Assembly: GCA_029204225.1 (NCBI GenBank)
Contig: CM055093.1
Span: 29,525,777 to 29,589,776 of the forward strand
Origin: Diphasiastrum complanatum
Lineage: Eukaryota; Streptophyta; Lycopodiopsida; Lycopodiales; Lycopodiaceae
Direction of reading: 5' to 3'
DNA length: 64,000 nucleotides
The translations under genes and the position numbers were made by a program. A model generated the notes under the pieces. The model was not told the origin of the DNA. It searched no databases and saw only the letters and a list, made by a program, of their open reading frames with translations. Below, in pieces: positions 1-10,900 of this stretch (position 1 is the stretch's first letter; each line of letters starts with the position of its first letter).

Positions 1-1713
1 ACCCTCAGTTTCAGCAAAAGATCCAGTAACTGTCTGTAGTATAGAGCCATATATCTTAGCCAGAGTGTGGCCAATCATAATGGTGCGGTAGTTTCCTACA
101 TTCATGGGATCACCTGCCTTGAGGATGGGGTGAAGGATATTAGTACACCAAGCCGTAGGAAAACCAGAAGTAACAGCTGTGTTAAAAACATGAGCAATGT
201 AAGGGGAGATGAGATGTGCTACGGGCTTTAGGAAGTCTACACTTAAGGAGTCATAGTCAGTGGCTTTATTTAGTTTGGCATGTTTAATGGCGTTTTCAAC
301 CATGTCAGGGGTGAAAAGTGAGCAGTGGTCAGGTCTCGGTGAGAGTGAGGTAGGAGGAGAGTCCGTGGTATATAACTCCGTGGCATACTCAATCCAGGAT
401 TCGATGGCTATGGGGGCCAATGTTGAAGAGTGTCTGGTGAAATGTTTCCAGAAAAAAGAGGAGGAGGGTGAATCTAAAGAGTTGATCATTTTTTGGCAGA
501 GTGATTGTAGGTACTTGATCTTCTTTGTTCTGGTGGTTCTATGATATTCTTTCTAGCATTGTTTGAGTGTGGCAGGGGAGTGTGACCTGGCATATGTCAC
601 ATGATTGTGAAGAGAGCGGCATTCTGCATCATACCATATGTTGTGAACACTTCTGTGAGATGATGTCGTTTTGGTGGGGAAGGATGAGGAAGCAGCAGCT
701 AAGAGGGATGTAGAGAGAAAAGTGGCTTGCTGGTCAATTGGTGCCATGAACGGGAAGTTAGCGAGTAGTTGGGATAAGATTGTGGTGTAATTAGTGAATC
801 CAGATTGGGTGAAAGGAATACGTTTATGAGTGGGAAGAGAGCAAGAAACTTGCAAAGAAGAGGTTATGTGACCAAGTGAGATGTGTAAGAGTGAGTGATC
901 GGAAATGGTAGGGGGTGTAATGGAGAAATCAGAAATGTGAGAGATCAAAGCAGGTGATCCAATGAAGTAGTCGACCACACTATGTCCTCCACCATGAGGA
1001 TAGCATGTATATGCTGATGAGGAAGGCCACTGTGTGAGGCCATTCAAAATGGCAAGATCGTGTGTCTCTGCTAGAGTGATCAACTGCTCCCCGAAAGATG
1101 TAGCTGGAGTGTCTGCATCCTGTGATACCCGGTCTAGCCCCATATCCAAAGGGTAAAGCCTGAGAAGATCCGTAGCTGCATGAAATTCGGTTTGTCTAGA
1201 GCTTGTGCGGGCGTTGAAATCACCTGCTAGTAAAATGGAACCCTGCTGAGAAAAGATAGCAATATCATCTGAGAGAGCCTGAAAAGGGTCCCCGCCAAAC
1301 TCAGCAAACACTGAGGTCTGTGGAGCAAAATAGCATACAGCTATATAGATGTCCTGAGGTAATCCCAATAGTGAGCCAATAATGTGTAACCAAATATAGC
1401 GAGCGTATGGATCTTGTTTAACCATCTGAACTGTGGTGTCTTTGTATAAACAAGCTAGTCCTCCAGATCCTCGACAAGTTTTTCCCCTAACAAATGGACG
1501 AAAAGCAGAATGCCAAGAGTACTCCTGTATATTTGGAAGAGGATGATATAAGGACTCATGAGTTTCAGCCAACAACAAAATGTCGCATTTTCTAATAAAA
1601 TCAGCAAAGTCTCCGGCTGATGACGAAGATAAAAAACCATTACAATTCCAGAAGCCAAGTCTCAAATTGGTAGGGGATCTCGGGTAGCTTCTATATCCGG
1701 GGGCCCCTAGTTC
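1..1713 (-). CDS. LINE ORF2: endonuclease plus start of reverse transcriptase (interrupted)
   Basis: This frame follows the ORF1 TAG (1716-1714) directly, with no ATG before the endonuclease. The apurinic-type endonuclease domain shows [40 protein letters not shown] and SDHSLLH, covering the usual catalytic Asn, Glu, Asp/Asn and Ser-Asp-His positions. A single in-frame TAG at 555-553 interrupts the linker; the frame then continues through KEYHR to the RT start (NYRTIMIGHT) and leaves the window. Endonuclease nicks the target and RT primes there. Apart from the two stops the frame is clean, so this copy is young. Confidence 0.8.
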
Positions 1714-2634
1714 CTATTGTGGAAGGTCGAAAAATCTCGGTTTCCCGTCAATAAAAACAACCCTTTGCCCTTTCTCTTTCGCTTCAAGGATAATCTTTTT
1801 TCTTGCCAACCATTGAGTATTTGTTAAGTCATCATCCATATAAATGAAAGTACCTTTGAGCTTTGCCCTAAGCCGAAGGGCAGCATTGCGTTGTGAAAGC
1901 GAGCGGAACTTGATAAACAAAACATTGTCATCAAATTTACTACGCCAAGCAGTATCAAAACCATCAGCCACATGAGATAACTTGGAAATGAGCAAATCCG
2001 TAGCTTCTTCCAACGGTTTTCCACCATTGGCAATGCCTCTTACTCTAATGTTAAAGGCTTTTTTGGCCCTTCTGGCTTGTTCACCCAAAACTGTCTCCAA
2101 ATCGTTTTCCTTCGGAAAAGATGAAATCTGAGAGTGATTACCTTGCTTAAGGATCGATGTCGTTTCTTCAACCTGTTTTGCGAGTGATGAGAGTTTGCTG
2201 CCCATATCATCCGGTTTGAAGAGTGCTGCCCACGTTTTCGTCTCCTCGACTTGTTTCTCCAAGCTATTGATCTTGTTGGAAGTCTCCTCCAAGGCACTTT
2301 TTTCTGCAATTCGTTGCTTAAGATATATATTTTCTTGCTCAAGCTGCTCCACACGTTCCGTGACACCAAAAAGATCCTTAGCTAACTTGCTATTTTCAGC
2401 TTCAAAGAGGTGTAGTTGTTTCTTAAGTCCAAGAATTTCTTGTCGGATAAAACTAAGATCATAAGCAAAAAGACTTTCGGTAGGTTTGGAAGGAGTGTAG
2501 TCAATGGCAGCCATGTTGACAGGAATGTCACTAGTTTCTATCACCGAAGGCGGCTCCTCCATCACTACCGGTGATGGGGGGGTGTCCAATAGGGAGGGGG
2601 GTGTAAGAACACCCCCCTTTTTCTTAGGTGCCAT
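1714..2634 (-). CDS. LINE ORF1 protein (coiled-coil, RNA-binding-like)
   Basis: 306 codons from an ATG at 2634 (MAPKKKGG) to TAG at 1714. I chose this start because two other LINE copies in the window begin ORF1 with a similar basic motif; the open frame upstream is GC-rich leader. After a Pro/Ser-rich N terminus comes the motif [10 protein letters not shown] shared by all three copies. A long coiled coil follows (about residues 60-165), then a folded C-terminal part with [16 protein letters not shown] and KGTFIYMDDDL, in the arrangement of L1-type ORF1 proteins (coiled coil, RRM-like, C-terminal domain). It would bind LINE RNA in the RNP. Whether the C-terminal part is a true RRM is inference. 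Confidence 0.75.
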   Translation of the reverse strand: MAPKKKGGVLTPPSLLDTPPSPVVMEEPPSVIETSDIPVNMAAIDYTPSKPTESLFAYDLSFIRQEILGLKKQLHLFEAENSKLAKDLFGVTERVEQLEQENIYLKQRIAEKSALEETSNKINSLEKQVEETKTWAALFKPDDMGSKLSSLAKQVEETTSILKQGNHSQISSFPKENDLETVLGEQARRAKKAFNIRVRGIANGGKPLEEATDLLISKLSHVADGFDTAWRSKFDDNVLFIKFRSLSQRNAALRLRAKLKGTFIYMDDDLTNTQWLARKKIILEAKEKGQRVVFIDGKPRFFDLPQ

Positions 2635-2720
2635 AGGAGGCGGTAAGCAGATGGAGGACAGTGTAGACAAACGGCCAGGCGTAGCAGCGCAGACCAGCGC
2701 AGGGCAGCGTAGGGCAGGTG

Positions 2721-2860
2721 CGAAGGTCAGCACTGCAGCGCCAGCAGGGCGGACAGCAGCGCCAGCAGGGCGGGTGGGCGCGCAAGAGAGAGAGAGGGCA
2801 GCAGCGCTAGCAGGGCGGGCAGCGCACCAGCAGGGCGGGCAGCGCACCAGCAGGCGGCGG

Positions 2861-2863
<3 letters not shown>
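2721..2863 (-). repeat. GC-rich 5' leader of LINE with short repeated units
   Basis: This stretch repeats a core like CAGCAGGGCGG with GCGC linkers at least five times between the (AG)n tract and ORF1. Composition is far richer in G+C than the flanks. It probably contains the internal promoter of the LINE; that is inference from its position. Confidence 0.5.

Positions 2864-2918
<55 letters not shown>
2864..2918. repeat. (AG)n/(CT)n tract joining two LINEs
   Basis: A pure 55-bp dinucleotide tract. On the minus strand the 3' end of one LINE (hairpin at 2951-2938, then ACATTAATAAAA) runs into it and the next LINE starts straight after it. Confidence 0.95.
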
Positions 2919-2922
<4 letters not shown>

Positions 2923-4036
2923 ATTAATGTCTTTTCCATGCCAAAAGGCATATAAGACGAGTCATATACATGACAAGTGTGTGGTATCAGTGGGAGCATA
3001 CGAAAACGTCTCCAAAATTGTAGTGAAAGAAAACAGCATAACTAAATACTATGACTAAAAAGAGTGAGATATGTATGAGAATAATCCTGCTAGATATACT
3101 TAGTGAGGTATAGCAACATCAATATCAATACCATCATGACCTGCTGCTCAGGAAGAAGGATGTGATGTGAGCTATGACATGAGGTAACTCTGGTGGTCGT
3201 TGGCGTCATCTAGGAGGATGAGAAGTAGGTCTCCTCATGATAGGATGGATAGCTCGAGCTGCGGCATGACTATGAATGGTGCACTATCTCTAATCTCCGT
3301 GGATATGTGTATCAACATCCATCTCATCATCAAACTCTGGGTCCCAGTGTGGTCTTCTCCTAGAGACGAAAGAGGTAACATGAGACTGAGAGATGGGATG
3401 AGTCTACTGAGTTGTCTGGCATATATCTCGTCATAACAAGAACGAAGATATGATCAGTAGTAGAATAATGGGCTCGGAACCCTACCTGATCCAAAGCGTG
3501 TAATTACTGCTTCCGCCTCTGAACTCACAGCAGACTGAAGTATAGTACCATATAACTTCGCGAGAACATGCCCAATCATGATAGTGCGACAGTTACCATG
3601 AACCATGGGGTCACCATTTTATGAATAGGGTGGATGATGTTGGTGCACCAGGATGATGGGAAGCCAGAGACAACTGCGGAATTGGGGAGAGTGGCTAGTG
3701 TGGGAGCAAGTAGGTCGGCAGCATGGATAAGGAGTTCAGATTCAAGATCTTCTTATGGGACTTCATTCTCTTGCATGGCCGCAAGTACCATGCCAGAGGT
3801 GAAACAAGATGATGAAGAGAGCGACACTCAGCATCACACCACAAGAGGTGCAGAGGTGATAAAGAATGTATGGATTTGCCTTTATGGGGCTTAGAAGGAA
3901 AGGCTAGAGAAGCGGCAGTGTGAAGAGAGATGGTGAGGAAAGCAGCTTGTGTGTCAACTGTATTGTCATAAGGAAAAGAGTGGAGCAACGAAGCCAAAGA
4001 CTCTTGCAAGAATAAAGGCGCACCTGCTTCAATTGT
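2919..4036 (-). mobile_element. LINE copy, 5'-truncated and internally deleted, with 3' hairpin
   Basis: On the minus strand, 4009-3700 matches the endonuclease-RT linker of the other LINEs (FPYDNTVDTQAAFL, WCDAECRSLHH). 3640-3490 matches the RT start (MVHGNCRTIMIGHVLAKLYG-like), and about 3385-3290 matches the acidic C-terminal tail. Most of the RT is missing. The 3' untranslated region ends in the hairpin ATGCC-TTTT-GGCAT (2951-2938), ACATTAATAAAA and the (CT)n tract. Stops and frameshifts are frequent. Confidence 0.75.
2938..2951 (-). promoter_or_regulatory. LINE 3' terminal hairpin
   Basis: A stem of ATGCC with GGCAT around a TTTT loop sits 19 bases before the (CT)n tail. The same position in other copies carries different but self-complementary stems, so this is likely the RT recognition element of the family. 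Confidence 0.7.
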
Positions 4037-4394
4037 GTGGATACGATTGCAAGTTGTTCACGTGCACCAGCTTCACCGTTGATACATCTGGAGTCAGATG
4101 CTAGTATTTTGACCCCAGGTTAGTGATTATTAATCTTAAATTTTAGCTTCCTATACGATAGTTTCGTAGGTTTTGACTATTTGACATTGTTGAAACTTGA
4201 TAGTTAAAAGTTCATAGTCCTAAATTCATGGCACAATTGACAGTCAATGGTTCCTAAAACCAATAGCTTAAAAAACTATTAGGCTATATAACCAAATCAA
4301 AACGGTTGAATTCCTGGATACCATTTCCTATTTCTATGATCCAAATACAACACTGAACTAGAAAGATACATATGCTAATGAATTCAACTTAGGT

Positions 4395-4655
4395 AGTAAT
4401 AATGCTATTTCTTGACAGAAAAGTTCCTTATAGGTGGAGTGTCCAGCTAAAACATGTACAACGATGGTCTTTAAAAAGACCCTCTCATCCTCTTTACATA
4501 TATTGGCAACCATACGTTTACAGGACAATTTTCTCCATGTGTTCCATGCCATGCTTTACTTGGAGTCAAAAGATAGAAAGCAACTGTCTGGCAGATCCAC
4601 AGCAACTTCAATGAACTGGCATCATGGCACTGACTTCCTCACAAATAGAATTCCG
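4395..4655 (-). pseudogene. Possible degenerate THO6 continuation (next WD40 blades)
   Basis: One minus-strand frame reads spaced residues like the next THOC6 blades: a GS turn, then L-W-x-C-x-T, a conserved-position Trp, then P-S-L-x-M-F-x-L before a Pro-rich stretch. It contains three in-frame stops (TGA, TAA, TAG) and no clear splice acceptor. Position, order and strand are right for the exon after 4906, but the similarity is weak and could be chance. If real, the 3' part of the gene is decayed; otherwise the true exon lies beyond the window start. Confidence 0.25.
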
Positions 4656-4905
4656 GGTTAATAGAACAAAATAGAACTCTTGTAACTCAATTTTCTTTCT
4701 AATATTGCCTCTTATACACGTTCACACAAATATACTGTAAAACCTTTAAGTAAAATATCACCAAGTAAAACCTTTAAGAAACATTGACATTTGCCAATAA
4801 GCATATAAATGCTCTGTATTATAACCAGAGCCTGATGCATTTTCCTCGCAAATAAAAAGCACAACAAATCCCTTCTTAGAGTGGCTTGTTTTAAGTGACA
4901 GATAC

Positions 4906-4986
4906 CTGGTTCGTAGTTGGTCGTGACACGATACAGTGCAAGTAGTCACAATGACCCCTGAATACCATTGCCACTTTTCCTGTTTC
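4906..4986 (-). CDS. THO6: THO6 exon f
   Basis: 81 nt, 27 codons, phase 0. The acceptor is GAGCCTGTAG and the donor CCAG/GTATCT. It encodes ETGK then [13 protein letters not shown], matching the family's E-T-G...R-G-H-x-D-Y-[IL]-H-C blade opening. The next exon should begin in phase 0 towards lower coordinates. Confidence 0.86.
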
Positions 4987-7900
4987 CTACAGGCTCCATG
5001 CAATGTATATGTATGCTGTGCATAAGCAGATTTGAAAAGACAAGAAAGAAATGAATGATGCAACAAATTTGTACTTTTCCAATGAGCAAAACGCTGTAAA
5101 CACATGATGTGAGCTGGTTATTATTTTTTCAAATTACAATTGATCACAATTTTCTACACTTACAGATTTTACCGGAAAAAACCAATCAACAAAAGCTTTT
5201 GCACTTCAACAAGAAATATTATCGATTTCTCCATCTAATGACAAGTCCTGTGTTTGATTGCATTGTGTAAATGAAACAGTATGTCAAACAAAGACATATT
5301 TTGGTTGAGGTCAATAAATAGTTTTACTTCTAGGCTCCAAGAAAAAAAGACATCACAGAACCTTAAGTTGTAACTGTTTATACTCACCAAATCCCAAGTG
5401 TACGCACATCCATCACCAGCAGCAGAGAATATATGCTTACCCTGTTTATCAAGATTCAAGTCGCAAAATCAATTTGAAGGCTTCAATTCAAGGTGAAAGC
5501 ACCAGCAAAAAAGGTATAACAACAGACAAGTACAAATACTGAACCGAGAGAACAAAACCTTTCCATCTTCTAATGCAAGCTGAATGAGGGCCACTAAAAA
5601 TATTGTTAGTGTGCCAGTAGCACAATCCATTTGTAAGTTTCACTTGAAATTGTGCTCCAAATGGCTAGAGCAGATGTTGATTCAAAGTCGAAGTGATTCA
5701 AATTTTTCATTGGAACGTCAGAGCATAAAATAACAGTTTCAAAAGGTATGGAAGATGTAGCGGTAAAATTTGTTTATCAAATGGGGTTGAACAACTGGAA
5801 CTTGAACTGGGTTTAATATGCTGAGCTTTTGACATATTTTTATATTATTTCCACCTTCAGCAGAAACAACAAATACGGACTGGGTCTGATTATCTTTTCA
5901 TTAAGCTTCAGATTTCCAACAACTAGGGACGTTACTAGAGACTGTTCATGCAGCTGCCAATGGAAAAAATCAAGTCAGCAACTCGTTAGTTTCTGTCACT
6001 TTTTCAGGGTACAAATCATTTCCTGCCCTTAATTATACCTCTTATTCTGAAAACTTAATGTTTTAAGGGTAAAATTTACAGTGATTTGCTAATTTCAAGG
6101 GGGTAAATGTATTCATAGAAGGATGTTGAACATTGCAGATGCAGAAAAAAATTTATTCAGAGCACAAGACCTAATTCAACCCTAAGTCATGTGTCTGTCA
6201 TGATTAGTTTGACAATAAACCTACCTAAGTTAACATTACAACTCCCTGCAAAATACTCAACATGATTGTTCATTCAGGTGATAATGTTTAGACTAGCTCA
6301 ATATCGCATTTAAACAAGCTATGCAACTGACCATACCTTTGTCACAGTATCCTCCATTCCCGATGATGTATGTCCCTTTGTTTCCACCACCCATTGTTCC
6401 ATTTTCCATTTTTCATCATGAGGGGTTGGCTCAGTTGGTTAGCTTGACATCCAAAATTTCAATGGTCTCAGGTTCGAGCCTCCCCTTGGAAACCAAGAAG
6501 CATTTTCCATTTTTCATATTACCTGCTCCTCCAATGGTCATTCCATAAATTGTGTGGCAGCTTCTGTGTGATAGTTCTATTCAATGCTTCCAAGGATCTT
6601 TCTACAATTATATTGCTGCAATCTTCCATATCAAGGGTCTACACCTCTGGTCAAATAGCATTCAGGGCCTACACGATTGCATTGGGCTCTATCTGTGTAT
6701 TTCAAGCCATTTAACATGTTACTTCTACACCAAATGCCTGGTCCAAACAACTCGCATGGGCTCTATTTGTGCACTATGCTACCATATTTGATTTTTGCAA
6801 TTATGCTCTATACTATTTGCTTGGGATATTTTACATGTTTCAAGCCATTTACAACTAATTCTACAAAGAATTCCCAGGCTATAACAGCCAGCTTAAGCTC
6901 TATTTGCATGTTCCAAGCCCTTTACTGCAACTACTACATGACATTCCTAACCTATTTGCTTGGCTTGGAGTATCTTTCATGTACCCATTAGACTACTATA
7001 CATTTATGTGTCACTTTGGGCTATATCTATAAAGCCGTATGGTGTCTCATTGTATTGTAAAGAGTCATTACGGCATTTTACTACCATGACACTTTATCTT
7101 GATGCCTTTATTTGCATTTTTTGTACATATACCATTGTGATCAACAGTCAGCAGAGCAGGTATTCATTTCAATGTTTCAGTGACCAGTCTTTCCAGCTGC
7201 TTCTTTGACATGTACATTTTTCAGCTTCTCAGGCATGCATGTCCAGTTTGAGTATCATCTTTATTTTGCATCAACGGCATCTTTTCTTTTAAGGCATCAA
7301 CATCTGTATTTTGCAATGACTTCAACATTTTTTCCATACCAACTGAGGAGACACTATATTTTTGAGGAAGAGTTACATTTCAAAATTCATAGACAAGGAC
7401 GGCTATATGGAGCACGGATCCATAAAAGTCACCTGAGACAAACTTCTAAGGTTGTGAACTTGGACCCATCATTTATTATTTTGAATTTGCCTTGAATTAA
7501 CGTTTATTGGTTATTTGGCTATAATTAGGACCTAGAAATAGGGGCAGACCGTAGCCCTTAGAGACTATATAGCCGTAGTCTCCTCATTATCAATGGTCAC
7601 AGGATTAGAAGCTTAGCCCTTAGTCGACTACAGTGTAGCACAGTTTAAGCCTCAGCAAATATCAAAAGATTGTGGAATTTTAACACAATCTCTACACAGA
7701 CTGAAAAGATTCAATAATTCAGGCATCGCTTGGTAAGCTTGACTGTGAGGATTCCAATTGCTTAATTCTGAATTGATCAAATCGCAATAAGAGCTGATTG
7801 AGAATGGATTGGGCTGGCTCAAATCTGAAAGACTTGGAGTTTAAGGAAAAGCATTATGAATCTTAAATTTACATTAATGTTGCAACAAAAACAAAGTTGG

Positions 7901-10900
7901 TGTAGCCTATGGCCTACATTTACACAATAATCAATTAGTTAATGATCATATTGTTACTTCAATTTCGTTGCTTCAAAACCTGTATACAATCTTCCTTAAA
8001 TAGCTTTCAGCTTTCAATGATTATCAGCAGCTTTTGACTTTCAAAGATCATACATTCACACAAAAAATTTCCACGTATTCAAAGCTCAATCATCATGGTG
8101 TAACTGCTAACACCAAATACAAGATGATCACGACACATCCATTATTTCTTCTATTTTGTCATGTGAAAGATGACCTCGTCTATAATCCATAGTCTAAGCT
8201 TAGTCCAGACTTTAATCCTATGGACCTCTTCACCCTCCTATTTTACCCTCTCCTTCTCCGTCGTCCCTCTTCCTCTCCTTGATGAAAGGGGCAAGCTCGA
8301 GCCACACTCAGGCCTGTACAAAAATTATAGAACTCATGTCCTCGACTGATTCTAGCTTACCTGAACAATGTGGTTCATATCATGAACCCCAATTGATCGT
8401 GATTCAATGTGACACTCACCACAAATGCATAATTAGATACAGTTGGGAAGATGGCACTTTGTAAGTACATAGGTACTTTACTGTGTCTTCACTAACAGGG
8501 AATATGGCCTCAGAAAAATATTAGATAAATTGGGAGGTGAACCTAGTTCAAGTGAAAGAGAAGCAGAATTTGGCAAGAAACGCATGTTACTGCCTACCAA
8601 GGACTTGAAGCCCCCCAAGTTCACAGGAGCAGTATCTATCAGGAATACAGTTGCTGTGAATACCATCAGAGGACGAGGGACATATACCCTCCAAAGACCA
8701 ACATCGACATTGACAACAGCGTATAGGTCTAAGTCAAGTTGTTACCGCAGTTAGGAGCACTCATCAATCTACAACTGTTCACACTAGGAGAGAACAACAT
8801 GCCCCACCAGCACCTACAGTACATACACCAACTCTATCTCTATCATGGCTTCCTTCAACAAGGTTGTAGACTGAGCACACCTAAACATGTCCACACATTG
8901 GGATATGACACTACTAGACAGCACCACTGTTTTATTATACTACCGCATTTTCCTTTTAGCCTTAGGTACCTTTTGGTACTCAAAGATTTTAATAAAGCCC
9001 TTGGGGCAATTGTGTCTCACTAGTTATACATTGAGACTAGTCGCTTCTAGAGTATACCTCGAGAAGACAGGATTTGCCAGTTGTGTGCACTTGAGGAGAT
9101 TGAGGATGAGGAGCATTTTATACTATGACATCAGAGGGAGGTATCTTATTTATAACAAGATTCACTTGTGACTCTTCACTCTTTGATATCATGTGAGGAT
9201 CCACAATGCGTTGCATTGATGATATATGAGATAACCACTCTTAGGAGAGAGGAGACAATGGGATCAGATATCAAGATGACTCAGAGGAGGATTCATATAT
9301 TCCAGTTGCATCTAGACATAGGGGACGACGACATTGCACCAGATTAGTACAATACCCGCAACAGTAGCAGAAATGGCTTTGAGTTGACTCCCCAAGGATC
9401 CAATCTTGAAAATATTGCATCTTCACTTCCAAGGGCTCTTCACACATTTCTTTAATGAACTTCTCTTTCAAAAAAGACTTCAATTTTCTACAAGCTATAA
9501 TCGGCCATTCATCTTACTAGATTTCCAATTGGGAGAATAATTTCTCAATATCAATCCAAGTCCACTACTGAGCCTTGAGATAAATTTACAATTTTGAACC
9601 ACCACTTTCAAGAATCTCCTTTCTTGCAAGTATTTCATAGTTTCAATGTAACAAATCACTCTAACCATAGCCATGCTTACAAAGGAAGAAGACCAGTTTA
9701 AGCCAAAGAATCGAATATAAGGTGTAGTTTGTTTTGCTCCCATATAAAAAGTTAATTACCTCTTTTGAACTCATTCCATGTCAGCCTAACTTGAGGAAAA
9801 AATACTCCAAAACCTCACGTCCATGAAGTGGAACCAGCGGTACCAATGATTCAAATATATCCTCTTCATACTACATTGCCAACAACTTCTTTTGGGCACG
9901 CTTTTTTTTATTGTTTAAAAGGTTTTGAGCTCTAATAAGCCTCTTATCTACATATGCATTCCAATATATATTTTGAGAGATTTCCACTCCTAAATGCGTG
10001 TCCATTTGAGTTATCTTAATTTCAACACCATCAAAAATATTGTGAAGGATGGCTTGCTTTTCTGAAAAGGAAAGGTTTGTGTGCCGGATAGGGAGGACTT
10101 GTGGCCCAAATCCTGCAGCAGTGACATGACAACCCTTGTGCTGGTCACCTGGCATACAGAGGACACTTGACCTGGTTAGGCAGAATTTCTTCTGGCCTAA
10201 GATGAAAGGTCATGTCGAGGCATACGTTCAAAGCAATGTTTGAGGGTACCTTTCGAATCGCCTTTTCGAACCGTGTTTGAATCGAGTTTGAATCGGGAAA
10301 GAATCGGCTTCTCCAGGTTCGAACCAGCGAATCGGTTTTAGGGTTTTTTTGTTAAACATTATTGTCACGACTCACATCATACATATTACATATGTCATAT
10401 TCCAATGTACCATGTGCATGGTTAGTTAGTGGTAAATTAGCAAATGTTCAATGATTCAAATTTCACGAAAATGACAATGTATACAATGTGCATTGTGCAT
10501 TGTGTAACTTTTAACAAGTAATAGATTATAGTACTAAGTTCTAATTTCTAATAGCTTACAACTTACAAGTAACAAGTTACAATACTAAGTAGTAAGTACT
10601 AACTTCTAAATATTAACTCTTGAGTTACAACTTACAACTTGCCGTAGTCTGTGAGTACAAATCCCATTCGACATTCAACATTGATAATTGAAACATTCCA
10701 CATTTGAACATTACCAAAATGTAAACTTGTTACCTGAGTCTTGAATCATATATGTAGTTTTAACTCATCCATAAATGCCAAATGGTAAATTGTAATAACG
10801 CTGCTCAAGTTTATAATCTCAAAACTTCAAAGTTCAAATTCCTAATTTCTATAAACTAACCAAGATACTAAATACTAAATAGTAAATACAAATGGGCCAG

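Larger units (their letters stand above)
1..2863 (-). mobile_element. (TC)n-associated LINE, 5' half (runs off window start)
   Basis: On the minus strand the element starts at a (TC)n tract (2918-2864), followed by a GC-rich 5' leader with short repeats, ORF1 (2634-1714) and ORF2 with an endonuclease then the start of reverse transcriptase reaching position 1. ORF1 and ORF2 share one frame. The head-to-tail partner LINE ends on the other side of the (TC)n tract. The RT start includes NYRTIMIGHTLAKIYGSILQ, matching the other copies here. The element is cut by the window, so its 3' hairpin is not seen. Confidence 0.85.

Noticed and set aside
5590-5640. Minus-strand phrase [12 protein letters not shown] looking like a WD40 turn near the THO6 exons
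   Set aside because: The matching blade is already encoded by exon b at 46202-46135, and this stretch has no acceptor and the wrong order.
6420-6492. A functional tRNA gene
   Set aside because: The T stem does not pair and the locus has a retroposition duplication, so it is a derived copy.
6321-7495. Several overlapping plus-strand open frames of 75-104 codons
   Set aside because: Low-complexity A/T-rich intron sequence with no domain pattern; the first one overlaps the retroposon.
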